8,602 nt of DNA, from contig CAYOBW010000307.1 of assembly GCA_964402115.1 (NCBI GenBank), positions 1-8,602 of the forward strand. The letters are read 5' to 3'. This DNA is from CAYOBW01 sp964402115 (lineage in GTDB: Bacteria > Verrucomicrobiota > Kiritimatiellia > UBA8416 > CAYOBW01). The notes beneath the pieces are model-generated. The model had not been told where the DNA came from and did no database searches. It saw nothing but the letters and a program-made list of their open reading frames with translations. Position numbers and translations under genes: made by a program. Shown piece by piece: positions 1 through 8,032 of the stretch; positions within the stretch are counted from its first letter, which is position 1; each line of letters starts with the position of its first letter.

Positions 1-71
1 GGCCAGGAGGGACTTGAACCCCCAACACCCGGTTTTGGAGACCGGTACTCTGCCAATTGAGCTACTGGCCT
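1..71 (-). tRNA. tRNA-Trp (anticodon CCA), 3' end cut by the window edge
   Basis: The reverse complement folds as a standard cloverleaf. The acceptor strand AGGCCAG starts at 71 and pairs with CTGGCC at the left edge. The D arm begins GCTC, the anticodon stem CCGGT/ACCGG encloses the loop CTCCAAA (anticodon CCA), and the T arm is GGGGG-TTCAAGT-CCCTC. The body closely resembles E. coli tRNA-Trp. The last acceptor base, the discriminator base and any encoded CCA lie outside the window. It sits 17 bp after rpmG on the same strand. A tRNA-Trp between tuf and secE-nusG is a widespread bacterial arrangement, so secE is expected just to the left. Confidence 0.96.
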
Positions 72-88
72 GTGACTGATGACGCCCG

Positions 89-241
89 CTACTTGATTTC
101 TTTGTGCAGCGTGCGTTTTCTTTCAAAACGACAGAACTTCTTCACTTCCAACCTGGTAGGAGAAGCCTTTTTGTTTCGCGTAGACATGTAATTCTTACGC
201 TTGCACTCCGAACAGGCCAATGTAATTTGTTCTCGCACCAT
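89..241 (-). CDS. rpmG: 50S ribosomal protein L33
   Basis: This 50-residue basic protein is the large-subunit ribosomal protein L33, a zinc-ribbon-type protein near the ribosomal E site. The recognisable elements are an early CSEC pair (C10, C13), the central KNYMSTRNKK stretch, RLEVKKFC (C37), and the family ending RTLHKEIK. Length is normal for the family. The ATG at 241 is chosen because it puts the first CxxC about ten residues in, as in homologues; an in-frame extension upstream reads through the tuf intergenic hairpin and is not credible. The Shine-Dalgarno match is weak (GGGAT about 8 bases before the ATG). Three of the four zinc-ribbon cysteines are present. The last CxxC reads C-R-F-E, so the fourth ligand is replaced by Glu40. 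The gene follows tuf by 70 bp and precedes tRNA-Trp, and it is probably co-transcribed with both. Confidence 0.93.
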   Translation of the reverse strand: MVREQITLACSECKRKNYMSTRNKKASPTRLEVKKFCRFERKRTLHKEIK

Positions 242-264
242 AACGGTAATCCCGTCATAAGTAG

Positions 265-301
265 CCGCCCGGCGGGCATCCCCCTGGCGCCCGCCGCGCG
301 G
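265..301 (-). other. Strong intergenic hairpin between tuf and rpmG
   Basis: The two arms, 265-277 and 289-301, are reverse complements over 13 bases with a single mismatch, and they enclose an 11-base loop. Nearly every pair is G-C. No T-tract follows on the minus strand, so this is not a canonical intrinsic terminator. It lies in the 70-bp gap after the tuf stop and about 24 bases before the rpmG start. It could be an RNA processing site, a partial attenuator, or a 3'-end stabiliser that lets tuf be expressed above rpmG. The structure is seen in the sequence; the roles are inference. Confidence 0.7.
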
Positions 302-311
302 CCAATTCTGC

Positions 312-1520
<1,209 letters not shown>

Positions 1521-1602
1521 TGTTCTTCCTCCGCCTCGTGTTAGCTGTTCCTTCGTTCAGCTTGCTCTCTCTTCACCTTCAACCGATATCCCTTAGCGAC
1601 AA

Positions 1603-1678
<76 letters not shown>

Positions 1679-1790
1679 TTCGGGCAGCTTTTTGCCACCC
1701 ACTCCGCGCCAGGCAGCCGCAAACAAAACCCCATGTACGTCCTACAGGGAGTAAGCCAGACTGTTCGCTTTTCAGGGTTATCCCTAGCCC

Positions 1791-1804
1791 CCCCGTCAAC
1801 GGGG
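1791..1804 (-). other. Short perfect hairpin in the tRNA-Thr/tuf leader
   Basis: On the minus strand the bases read CCCCG-TTGA-CGGGG, a perfect 5-bp stem with a four-base loop (or 6 bp with a two-base loop), and a G-rich run follows directly. It lies about 13-26 bases downstream of the predicted transcription start. A second small stem, AGGG-ATAA-CCCT, follows at 1774-1785. Together they may fold the precursor leader before tRNA-Thr is processed. There is no T-tract, so termination is unlikely. Confidence 0.4.
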
Positions 1805-1823
1805 ACTTCAACCAAAGGGCAGG

Positions 1824-1852
1824 AATTTACGCAAAGGCCCGTGCCAAGTCAA
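1824..1852 (-). promoter_or_regulatory. Sigma70-like promoter for tRNA-Thr-tuf-rpmG-tRNA-Trp
   Basis: The minus strand carries TTGACT (1852-1847, 5 of 6 to consensus), a 17-bp spacer, and TAAATT (1829-1824, 4 of 6). Spacing is optimal. The predicted start is near 1817, giving a leader of about 140 nt before the mature tRNA-Thr. The promoter lies 55 bp past the icd stop on the same strand. The rest of the 228-bp gap (1679-1906) contains small hairpins and no open reading frame that I can support. Confidence 0.7.
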
Positions 1853-1906
1853 CCGTTTTCTGCTTGTTTTCCATTTGTATTTCGCCGGTGCGACAGGAGG
1901 TCCGGT

Positions 1907-3166
1907 CTACCGCGCGATGTGAGCCGCCACGGTCGCCCCGAACTCACTGCACCGGATCTCGCGCGCACCTGTCATGAGGCGGGCGAAATCGTATGTCACC
2001 GTCTTGCCGGCAATCGCCTTATTCATGCCGTCGATGATCAGATCGGCAGCCTCGCGCCAGCCCATGTAGCGGAACATCATCTCTCCAGACAGGATCAGCG
2101 ATCCCGGATTAACCTTGTCGAGCCCGGCGTACTTCGGCGCCGTACCGTGTGTAGCCTCGAAAAGCGCCACCCCGGTCTGGTAGTTGATGTTACCGCCAGG
2201 AGCGATCCCGATGCCGCCGACGCAAGCTGCCAGCGCGTCGGAGATGTAGTCGCCGTTCAGGTTTGTTGTGGCAATGACCGCATACTCGTCAGGGCGTGTC
2301 AGAAGCTGCTGCAGGAATGCATCGGCAATGCAGTCCTTGACGAGAACCTGACCCGCAGGCGCCTGCCAGTTGCAGTCCTCGGCGACAGCGGCCCTGTTCG
2401 GGAACTCGCGCCGAACCAAGTCGAAGCCCCACCGCTTGAAGGCACCCTCGGTGTATTTCATGATGTTGCCCTTGTGCACGAGCGTCACCGTGGGCAGGCT
2501 CTGCTCCACCGCGTATTGCACGGCTGCTCGCACCAGCCGTTCGGTGCCTTCGCGCGAAATCGGTTTGATGCCAAGCCCCGAGGTTTCGGGGAAGCGGATT
2601 TTCGTCACATGCATTTCGTCCCGCAGGAAGCAGAGCAGTCTGCGGGCCTCGGGAGATCCAGCCTCCCACTCGACGCCGGCGTAGATGTCCTCCGTGTTCT
2701 CGCGGAAAACCACCATGTTGGTGAGTTCGGGCCGTTTCACCGGCGAGGGCACGCCCTCGAACCACCGCACCGGGCGCAGGCACACGTAAAGATCGCACTC
2801 CTGACGCAGCGCTACGTTCAGCGACCGGATACCACCGCCCACGGGCGTGGTAAGCGGCCCTTTGATCGAGACGATAAATTCGCGCACCGCGGCAATCGTC
2901 TCGTCGGGCAGCCAGGCGTTCTCGCCGTAAACCCTCGTGGCCTTCTCCCCCGCAAAGATCTCCATCCACGCTACGCGCCGGCTCCCGCCGTACGCCTTGG
3001 CAACGGCCGCATTCCAGACTGTCATGGCCGCCCGCGTGATGTCCGGCCCCGTGCCGTCGCCTTCAATGAACGGTATGATTGGCCTATCCGGAACCGCCAA
3101 CCGACCGTCGGCCTCGAGCCGAATGGGGTGTCCTTCCCGTGGCACTACAACCTTGTCGTAGCTCAT
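1907..3166 (-). CDS. icd: Isocitrate dehydrogenase, NADP-dependent
   Basis: This homodimeric enzyme oxidatively decarboxylates isocitrate to 2-oxoglutarate in the TCA cycle. The 419-residue protein aligns end to end with E. coli Icd from memory. Visible motifs are PFIEGDGTGPD near residue 32, KGPLTTPVGGGIRSLNVALRQ (102-122), ENTEDIYAGVEW (156-167), VHKGNIMKYTEG (231-241), IADAF and NLNGDYISDALAA (metal-binding Asp282, 306, 310), and HGTAPKYAG. Lys345-Tyr346 in the last motif mark NADP specificity. Ser115, Asn117 and Arg121 match the E. coli isocitrate-binding residues Ser113, Asn115 and Arg119; Ser113 is the AceK phosphorylation site. The ATG at 3166 is preferred because GAGG lies five bases upstream. 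An in-frame TTG at 3181, overlapping the acn stop, would add five residues but has no ribosome-binding site. It begins 11 bp after acn and is probably the last gene of that operon. Confidence 0.96.
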   Translation of the reverse strand: MSYDKVVVPREGHPIRLEADGRLAVPDRPIIPFIEGDGTGPDITRAAMTVWNAAVAKAYGGSRRVAWMEIFAGEKATRVYGENAWLPDETIAAVREFIVSIKGPLTTPVGGGIRSLNVALRQECDLYVCLRPVRWFEGVPSPVKRPELTNMVVFRENTEDIYAGVEWEAGSPEARRLLCFLRDEMHVTKIRFPETSGLGIKPISREGTERLVRAAVQYAVEQSLPTVTLVHKGNIMKYTEGAFKRWGFDLVRREFPNRAAVAEDCNWQAPAGQVLVKDCIADAFLQQLLTRPDEYAVIATTNLNGDYISDALAACVGGIGIAPGGNINYQTGVALFEATHGTAPKYAGLDKVNPGSLILSGEMMFRYMGWREAADLIIDGMNKAIAGKTVTYDFARLMTGAREIRCSEFGATVAAHIAR

Positions 3167-3177
3167 GTCGTCCTCGC

Positions 3178-5121
3178 TCAACGCCGGCTGCCAGCCTGCC
3201 CCAGCAGCCCGCCATTCAGCAGCAACTCTCGCTGCCTGTCAGTTAATGACACCCTCAAGGGTATCCGCGCCCCGCGCGTGAGGTCCAGAAGCACCACGCG
3301 GCCGTCGCCCCGAATGGCATCCCGAACGTTCTCCACTTCAAGCCGGTCACTCGGCATGATCTGGTCGTAATCCGCCGGCTGTTCGAATACAAACGGAATA
3401 ATGCCGACGTTCATGAGATTGGCAAGGTGAATCCGCTCGATCGACTTGGCCACCACGGCCTTCACCCCCAGGAACATCGGGCACATGGCCGCATGTTCGC
3501 GGCTGGATCCCTGCCCGTAGGAATCGCCGGCGATGATGAAATTGTGCAAGCCGGCGTCGCGATGATCAGCGGCGCGCCGGGCGAAATCCGGGTCGATATG
3601 TTCGAAGACGTAGCGCGCATAGGCAGGAACATTCGAGCGCAGTTTGAGCCGCGGCCCAGCCGGCATGATGTGATCCGTGGTGATCTTGTCACCGACCTTG
3701 ATCGTCGCGACGCCCGAAAGACGCCCGAGCATGGGTTCGCCGCGGGGTACGCTCCCGATGTTCGGGCCCCGCACGATGTTGACAGGCTGCCCGAGCCCGG
3801 CCGTGTCGCGGTAAAGAAACAGTGTGTCGTCAACGGCAAACCGATCCGGTTCGCACACGCCGGGACATGCCAGGCCCAGGGTCCGCGGATCCGTCAGCAT
3901 GCCGGTCAGGGCGGCGGCAACCGCGGTTTCCACGCTGGCCAGGAAAACGCCCGCACTGTCCGTGCCGGAGCGCCCCTCGAAATTGCGGTTACTGGTGCGT
4001 ACGCTGATGCCACCCGTGCCTGGCGATTGCGAGTTGCCGATGCAGAAACCGCACGCGTTCTCCAACAGGCGTACACCTGCGTCGACCAGCGACGTCAACA
4101 AACCCTCGTGCGCGAGCATGGACATGACCTGCCGGGAGCCCGGAGCGATACCGACGCTCACATCCGGATGCACCTGCCGCCCCTGGAGCAGCAAGGCCAC
4201 GGTCTTCAGGTCACGGTAGGATGAGTTCGTGCATGAACCAATCAGCACTTGGTCCACCCGACGCCCGACCACGTCGGCCACGCGCATGATATTGCCCGGG
4301 GAATGAGGCGCCGCCACCAAGGGCTCCAGCACAGAGAGATCGATCGACACAACGCGATCGTAGGTCGCGTCGGGATCGGCCGCAAGCGGTCGCCAGTCGT
4401 GACCACGTCCCTGCGCCTCCAGAAATCGCCGTGTCACGTCGTCGCTGGGAAACACAGAACTGGTCACACCGCACTCGGCGCCCATGTTGGCAATCGTGGC
4501 GCGCTCGGGCACGCTGAGGGCAGCCACTCCGGGTCCGCCGTACTCAAACACGGATCCCACATTGCCTTTCGTGGAGAAGAGGGCGAGGACTTGGAGAATG
4601 ACGTCCTTCGCCGCCACCCAGGGCCGCAAGGCGTCGACGAGTTCGATCTTGACCACGCGCGGGCAGGTCAGGTGGAAGGGACCACCGCCCATGGCGACGG
4701 CAACATCGATGCCGCCCGCGCCCATGGCCAGCATGCCGAGCCCTCCCCCCGTGGGCGTGTGCGAATCACTCCCCAACAGCGTTCGGCCCGGGACCCCAAA
4801 ACGCTCGAGATGCAACTGGTGGCACACGCCGTTGCCCGGCTTCGAGAAGATCGCCCCGTACTTCCTGGCGGCAGACTTCAGGAAGGCGTGATCGTCAGCG
4901 TTTTCGAAGCCCACTTGCATGGTATTGTGATCAACGTAACTCACCGCCAGACCGGCGCGGATCCGGTCGAGCCCGAGGGCCTCGAACTGCAAATAGGCAA
5001 GCGTACCGGTTGCATCCTGAGTGAGCGTCTGATCGATCCGGATGCTGATGTCCGCACCGCTGACGAGTGAGCCAGTGACCAAGTGGTCTTCCAGGATCTT
5101 CTCGGTAATGGATTTTCCCAC
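3178..5121 (-). CDS. Aconitate hydratase, Aquifex type
   Basis: This [4Fe-4S] enzyme interconverts citrate and isocitrate through cis-aconitate, supplying the substrate of the next gene. At 647 residues it fits the short aconitase family (Aquifex type, related to mitochondrial aconitase) and not the ~890-residue AcnA/IRP1 form. It opens with KSITEKILEDHLV and RIDQTLTQDATGT. GSDSHTPTGGGLGM (117-130) is a substrate-binding segment. The cluster ligands are Cys297 in IGSCTNSS and Cys357/Cys360 in ENACGFCIGN. The swivel domain carries TTDHIMPAG (481-489) and the active-site loop SYGQGSSREHAA (534-545). The start is GTG at 5121, with a strong GGGGAGGAG just upstream. It lies 30 bp after the kinase gene and 11 bp before icd, which suggests one transcript. 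No frameshift or missing ligand is visible. Confidence 0.95.
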   Translation of the reverse strand: MGKSITEKILEDHLVTGSLVSGADISIRIDQTLTQDATGTLAYLQFEALGLDRIRAGLAVSYVDHNTMQVGFENADDHAFLKSAARKYGAIFSKPGNGVCHQLHLERFGVPGRTLLGSDSHTPTGGGLGMLAMGAGGIDVAVAMGGGPFHLTCPRVVKIELVDALRPWVAAKDVILQVLALFSTKGNVGSVFEYGGPGVAALSVPERATIANMGAECGVTSSVFPSDDVTRRFLEAQGRGHDWRPLAADPDATYDRVVSIDLSVLEPLVAAPHSPGNIMRVADVVGRRVDQVLIGSCTNSSYRDLKTVALLLQGRQVHPDVSVGIAPGSRQVMSMLAHEGLLTSLVDAGVRLLENACGFCIGNSQSPGTGGISVRTSNRNFEGRSGTDSAGVFLASVETAVAAALTGMLTDPRTLGLACPGVCEPDRFAVDDTLFLYRDTAGLGQPVNIVRGPNIGSVPRGEPMLGRLSGVATIKVGDKITTDHIMPAGPRLKLRSNVPAYARYVFEHIDPDFARRAADHRDAGLHNFIIAGDSYGQGSSREHAAMCPMFLGVKAVVAKSIERIHLANLMNVGIIPFVFEQPADYDQIMPSDRLEVENVRDAIRGDGRVVLLDLTRGARIPLRVSLTDRQRELLLNGGLLGQAGSRR

Positions 5122-5151
5122 CGTGCTCCTCCCCTGTCACGCCTCCGGAAA

Positions 5152-7581
5152 CTACACATCCAAGGGTGCATTGTCACGCTGCCCGCCCCGTGGCAGGCGA
5201 TCCCGGCCTTCTTCGCGAACTCGCGGGAAAACGCGCCCATCCTCGCGGCGGGGACGCTCTCCGCCGTCCCCCGCGCCCGCATCCACACCGAAAGGATCGC
5301 TTCCCTTGGCTTCCCTAGCGGCCGCCTTGGCCGCTTCCGCCGCACGCGCCGCCTCCACAATCTCCGCAGCGGCGGTCTCGAGCACCTGCAGCACCTGATC
5401 AGCCTCCCGACCGAATGCGGTATGACCGTGTCGCTGGCGGAACGCCGTCACCACGGCCGGCATCTCGAGCGCCTTGTCCAACGTGAGACGCACGGTGCGC
5501 AACTTGGCAGGCCACTCGGTCACCGGTTCCAAGCCAACATTCAGGCCGTAGCCGCTCAGCAGACGACGCAGGTCGGCCTCAGCCGCCTCGTTCTGGGTCT
5601 GCCGTTCGACCGTTTCAAGGTGCGCCAGCAAGCTCTCCCTCAGACTCGGGTCGCTCTTGGCGAAGTAGACCTTGGCATACTGCCACGCCTTGGAGCGGCA
5701 GGCAATCGATCCCTTGACGAGGGCCACGTCCGGCCGATCATCGCTGCCCAATCGCGTGAGCACCTCTCGTGGCGACAGGTCGTCCACCGTGAAGAAGAAC
5801 GTCCGGGTTGCGTTAGCCGTCCCCAGCCACTCATCGGCCTCCACGCGCGGACCGCGCACGGAGCTGATGGTGCAACGGACGGGGCCCTTGACCAAGTCGA
5901 GTGTAATGGTCTTGCCGCAGTCCGCCGCGTACGAAGCAAGCAAACCATCCAGTGCAGCCGTCGCACGCCGCAGCGCATCCTGCATGGCCGCGACACCCGC
6001 AACGTTGGTCAAGCCCGCCTGCTGGGAGACTCGCGCGCGCAGCAGCACCAGAGCCTGCTGCAGGCCCTCTTCAAATACCGCATTGACAACAAGTTGTCGG
6101 ATTTCATCGGCCGCCGCAGCCGTCCGCTGGTCGCGGGCGACCGAGGCACGGGCCAGCGCGGCCTGTGCGCGGGCACTGCGGTCCCGCGCCGTCTCGACCA
6201 CCAGCGTGCCAGTGTAGTTGGTGTAGACGCCAGCCGCCGCCGCGTAATCCTGAGCACTGAGCAACGGTGCGGCGCGACTGTCCAATCCCGCCAGCACACC
6301 GGCCACAGCTTGGCGTTTGCGCTCGCGAACCTTCTCGGCGGCATCGGCAGCGAAACGTTCAAAGCGGGTGCCCTGCCCCTCCCGGACAACCTCCTCGAGA
6401 CGCAGGATGACCTCGTCGAACTGCTCGGAATGTGCGCTTTGCCACGCCTGGGCCGCCAAGAACAGGCGCTGAGCGGACTCGGTGCGCTGCTCCTGCCGGT
6501 TTGGCGCATGATCGGTCTGGGGCACGGCGTGGCGGCCGGATGGCAGCATGCCAGACCCCTTATTGGCGTTCAGCACGACCAATACCAGCACGACAACCAA
6601 GAGAGCGATCCCGGTTCCCGCCAGCACCTTCAGCACGGGGTTCCCGGCATCTGGAGCGGTGCGGCGCAGCTCGGCCGACACAACCGGCTGATGGGGGACG
6701 CGCTGCTTGCTGCGCTGCATCGTGCTCAGGCCAGCAGCAATTTGCTTGCCAGCCGGCATGTGGCCCTTGCGGACGCGCTCAATGTCGGCCCGCACATCCG
6801 GCCACGAGGCGTGGCGGTTGGCGGGATCCTTGGCCATCATACGTTCCAGCAACCAGGCGAGCGGCTTGGGAACGGAGCGATTGACGTCCATCGCATCCCT
6901 GATCGTGGCCACAAGCTGCTGCTCCATGATCGTCTGCTCGTCGAGACCCTCGAACGGCAGCTTGCCCGTCACCAAGTGATAGAGCATGGCCCCCAGCGCG
7001 TAGATGTCTGCCCGACAATCCAGGACCGCAGCGCCGCGGGCCTGCTCGGGAGCCATGTACTGAGGCGTGCCCAACACGTCCTCGGTGTCGGCGGCGGTTC
7101 CAATCGCATGGATGGAGCGAGCAATGCCCAGGTCGGCCACCTTCACGGCACCATCGATGTCCACCATGACGTTGTCGGGCTTGATGTCGCAGTGTACGAT
7201 GCGTTCCTGGCTCCATGCGTAGCCCAGAGCATCGGCCACGGCGTCGGCCACCGTCAGGGCGTCCTTGGGCGTCAGAACACCTTTGCGACGAACCCAATCG
7301 CCAACAGTGTAGCCAGCCACGAACTCCATGACGAAGTAGTAAACGCCATTCTCGGCGTTGGCATCGTATACTTGGATGATGCCGCGATGCTTCAATCGCG
7401 CGGCAGACTTGGCCTCCTTCTGAAAGCGGGCGATGTCGTCCGCCGAAACTCCGCCTTTCGGCCCCAGGATCTTGACCGCAACCACGCGATCAAGCGTCAC
7501 CTGGCGGGCTTTCCAAACGGTGGCCATCCCCCCCCGCCCAATCTCCTCCAGCAGCTCCAAACCTGTAATCTGCACGCTCAT
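5152..7581 (-). CDS. Membrane-anchored PknB-type serine/threonine protein kinase with large uncharacterised C-terminal region
   Basis: This is a Hanks-type kinase of 809 residues. In the kinase domain (about 7-265), IGRGGMATV is the glycine loop (14-22), Lys37 in VAVK is the ATP-anchoring lysine, and Glu56 is the likely helix C partner. HCDIKPDN (130-137) is the catalytic loop with Asp132 as base, DLG (150-152) binds Mg, and GTPQYMAPEQ (171-180) is the P+1 segment. The loop has Cys in place of the Arg of HRD, so this is a non-RD kinase. A basic linker (275-315) leads to one hydrophobic helix at about 319-338, so the remaining ~470 residues probably lie outside the membrane. That region is mostly helical, with a beta-rich patch (about 556-598) and an Ala-rich coiled coil (734-758), and I do not recognise it. 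The ATG at 7581 is preferred; an in-frame GTG at 7596 behind GGAAG is the alternative. It is first in a likely operon with aconitase and ICDH. Confidence 0.93.
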   Translation of the reverse strand: MSVQITGLELLEEIGRGGMATVWKARQVTLDRVVAVKILGPKGGVSADDIARFQKEAKSAARLKHRGIIQVYDANAENGVYYFVMEFVAGYTVGDWVRRKGVLTPKDALTVADAVADALGYAWSQERIVHCDIKPDNVMVDIDGAVKVADLGIARSIHAIGTAADTEDVLGTPQYMAPEQARGAAVLDCRADIYALGAMLYHLVTGKLPFEGLDEQTIMEQQLVATIRDAMDVNRSVPKPLAWLLERMMAKDPANRHASWPDVRADIERVRKGHMPAGKQIAAGLSTMQRSKQRVPHQPVVSAELRRTAPDAGNPVLKVLAGTGIALLVVVLVLVVLNANKGSGMLPSGRHAVPQTDHAPNRQEQRTESAQRLFLAAQAWQSAHSEQFDEVILRLEEVVREGQGTRFERFAADAAEKVRERKRQAVAGVLAGLDSRAAPLLSAQDYAAAAGVYTNYTGTLVVETARDRSARAQAALARASVARDQRTAAAADEIRQLVVNAVFEEGLQQALVLLRARVSQQAGLTNVAGVAAMQDALRRATAALDGLLASYAADCGKTITLDLVKGPVRCTISSVRGPRVEADEWLGTANATRTFFFTVDDLSPREVLTRLGSDDRPDVALVKGSIACRSKAWQYAKVYFAKSDPSLRESLLAHLETVERQTQNEAAEADLRRLLSGYGLNVGLEPVTEWPAKLRTVRLTLDKALEMPAVVTAFRQRHGHTAFGREADQVLQVLETAAAEIVEAARAAEAAKAAAREAKGSDPFGVDAGAGDGGERPRREDGRVFPRVREEGRDRLPRGGQRDNAPLDV

Positions 7582-7608
7582 GCTACCCCGTCGCACATGC
7601 CTTCCGCA

Positions 7609-7634
7609 GTGTCGCAGCTGTCACAACAGGACAC
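7609..7634 (-). other. Leader hairpin upstream of the kinase start
   Basis: On the minus strand GTGTC-CTGT-TGTG-ACAG-CTGC-GACAC folds into a 5-bp outer stem and a 4-bp inner stem with a four-base loop and one four-base bulge. It lies between the predicted transcription start (~7647) and the GGAAGG that precedes the GTG at 7596. It could influence translation or mRNA stability. The fold is visible in the sequence; a role is inference. Confidence 0.35.
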
Positions 7635-7653
7635 CCGCAAACCATGAACCCTC

Positions 7654-7681
7654 ATTATCGCATCCTAAACCATGGAGTCAA
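7654..7681 (-). promoter_or_regulatory. Sigma70-like promoter for the kinase-acn-icd operon
   Basis: The minus strand has TTGACT (7681-7676, 5 of 6 to consensus), a 16-bp spacer, and GATAAT (7659-7654, 5 of 6). The predicted start near 7647 gives a 50-65 nt leader, depending on the kinase start codon. No comparable promoter was seen in the 30-bp and 11-bp gaps downstream, so it probably drives all three genes. Confidence 0.65.
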
Positions 7682-7710
7682 CCGCATTTGCACAACCCAC
7701 GGGGGCGCAC

Positions 7711-7778
7711 CGGGGCGTCGCGAGGTCGGCGTCATCCTCCCGCGGACCGCGCGCCCCCGCGCGGGCCCCGGCGCCCCG
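7711..7778. other. GC-rich spacer with nested inverted repeats
   Basis: The gap between the kinase promoter and the secreted-protein remnant (7682-7890) contains no gene I can support. Its centre is almost pure G+C. CCGCGCG (7747-7753) and CGCGCGG (7758-7764) form a perfect 7-bp stem with a CCCC loop, and CGCGG-A-CCGCG (7741-7751) is an overlapping palindrome. CGGGGCG (7711-7717) can pair with CGCCCCG (7772-7778) as an outer stem. There are no flanking T-tracts. It could be a structured untranslated region or a REP-like spacer. In such GC-rich sequence some pairing is expected by chance. Confidence 0.35.
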
Positions 7779-7890
7779 TCACAGCCCGCTCATGGCGCTT
7801 GGACCCGGCAAAGAGCCTACACTACAGCGATATGGCAGGACAAGACCCCCCCCGACAGACCCACAGCGAAGCATCACCCGCGTCGTACGC

Positions 7891-8031
7891 ATGCTGGCCC
7901 TCGTCGCCACAGTACAGGCGTTCCTTCAGTCAGCACAAGCCACGAACCTGGCCTACGGCCGACCCTACACCGTTTCTCCTCCCTCCAATTGCCGGTATTG
8001 TACCGACGTGGACGACCGTAGTCCATATTGA
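7891..8031 (+). pseudogene. N-terminal remnant of a secreted protein (signal peptide plus start of mature domain)
   Basis: From the ATG at 7891 this frame encodes 46 residues and stops at TGA 8029-8031. It opens with a hydrophobic stretch ending in a signal-peptidase-like QSAQA-T, preceded upstream in the same frame by the basic residues RSITRVVR, which look like the n-region of a Sec signal. The mature part begins NLAYGRPYTVSPPSN and continues YCTDVDD. I associate this opening with discoidin-like N-terminal domains of large secreted proteins in Kiritimatiellota and Lentisphaerota. The real start is unclear: no ribosome-binding site precedes 7891, an in-frame ATG exists at 7792, and an ATG at 7832 lies in another frame just before a run of eight C (7846-7853). 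The domain is cut off after about 30 mature residues, where C-terminal sequence of the same protein class follows, so I read it as the front of an internally deleted gene. Confidence 0.55.
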
Positions 8032-8032
8032 G

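Noticed and set aside
1791..1804. Intrinsic terminator after icd
   Set aside because: The hairpin lies downstream of the strong tuf-cluster promoter and has no T-tract, so it is better read as part of the leader.
3164..3181. TTG start for icd overlapping the acn stop codon (translational coupling)
   Set aside because: No ribosome-binding site precedes the TTG, whereas the ATG 15 bases downstream has GAGG at good spacing and fits the family N-terminus.
4249..5070. A 273-codon open frame opposite acn
   Set aside because: It is the antisense of a well-supported aconitase and its composition is typical of a shadow frame.
5083..7647. An 854-codon open frame on the plus strand opposite the kinase
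   Set aside because: It is the antisense shadow of a GC-rich gene. Its product is His/Arg/Gln-rich with no recognisable domain, while the minus strand encodes a clear kinase.
7799..7828. Possible plus-strand promoter TTGGAC ... TACACT/TACAGC before the secreted-protein remnant
   Set aside because: Spacing is 13 bp to TACACT, or 18 bp to a 3-of-6 match. Neither is convincing.
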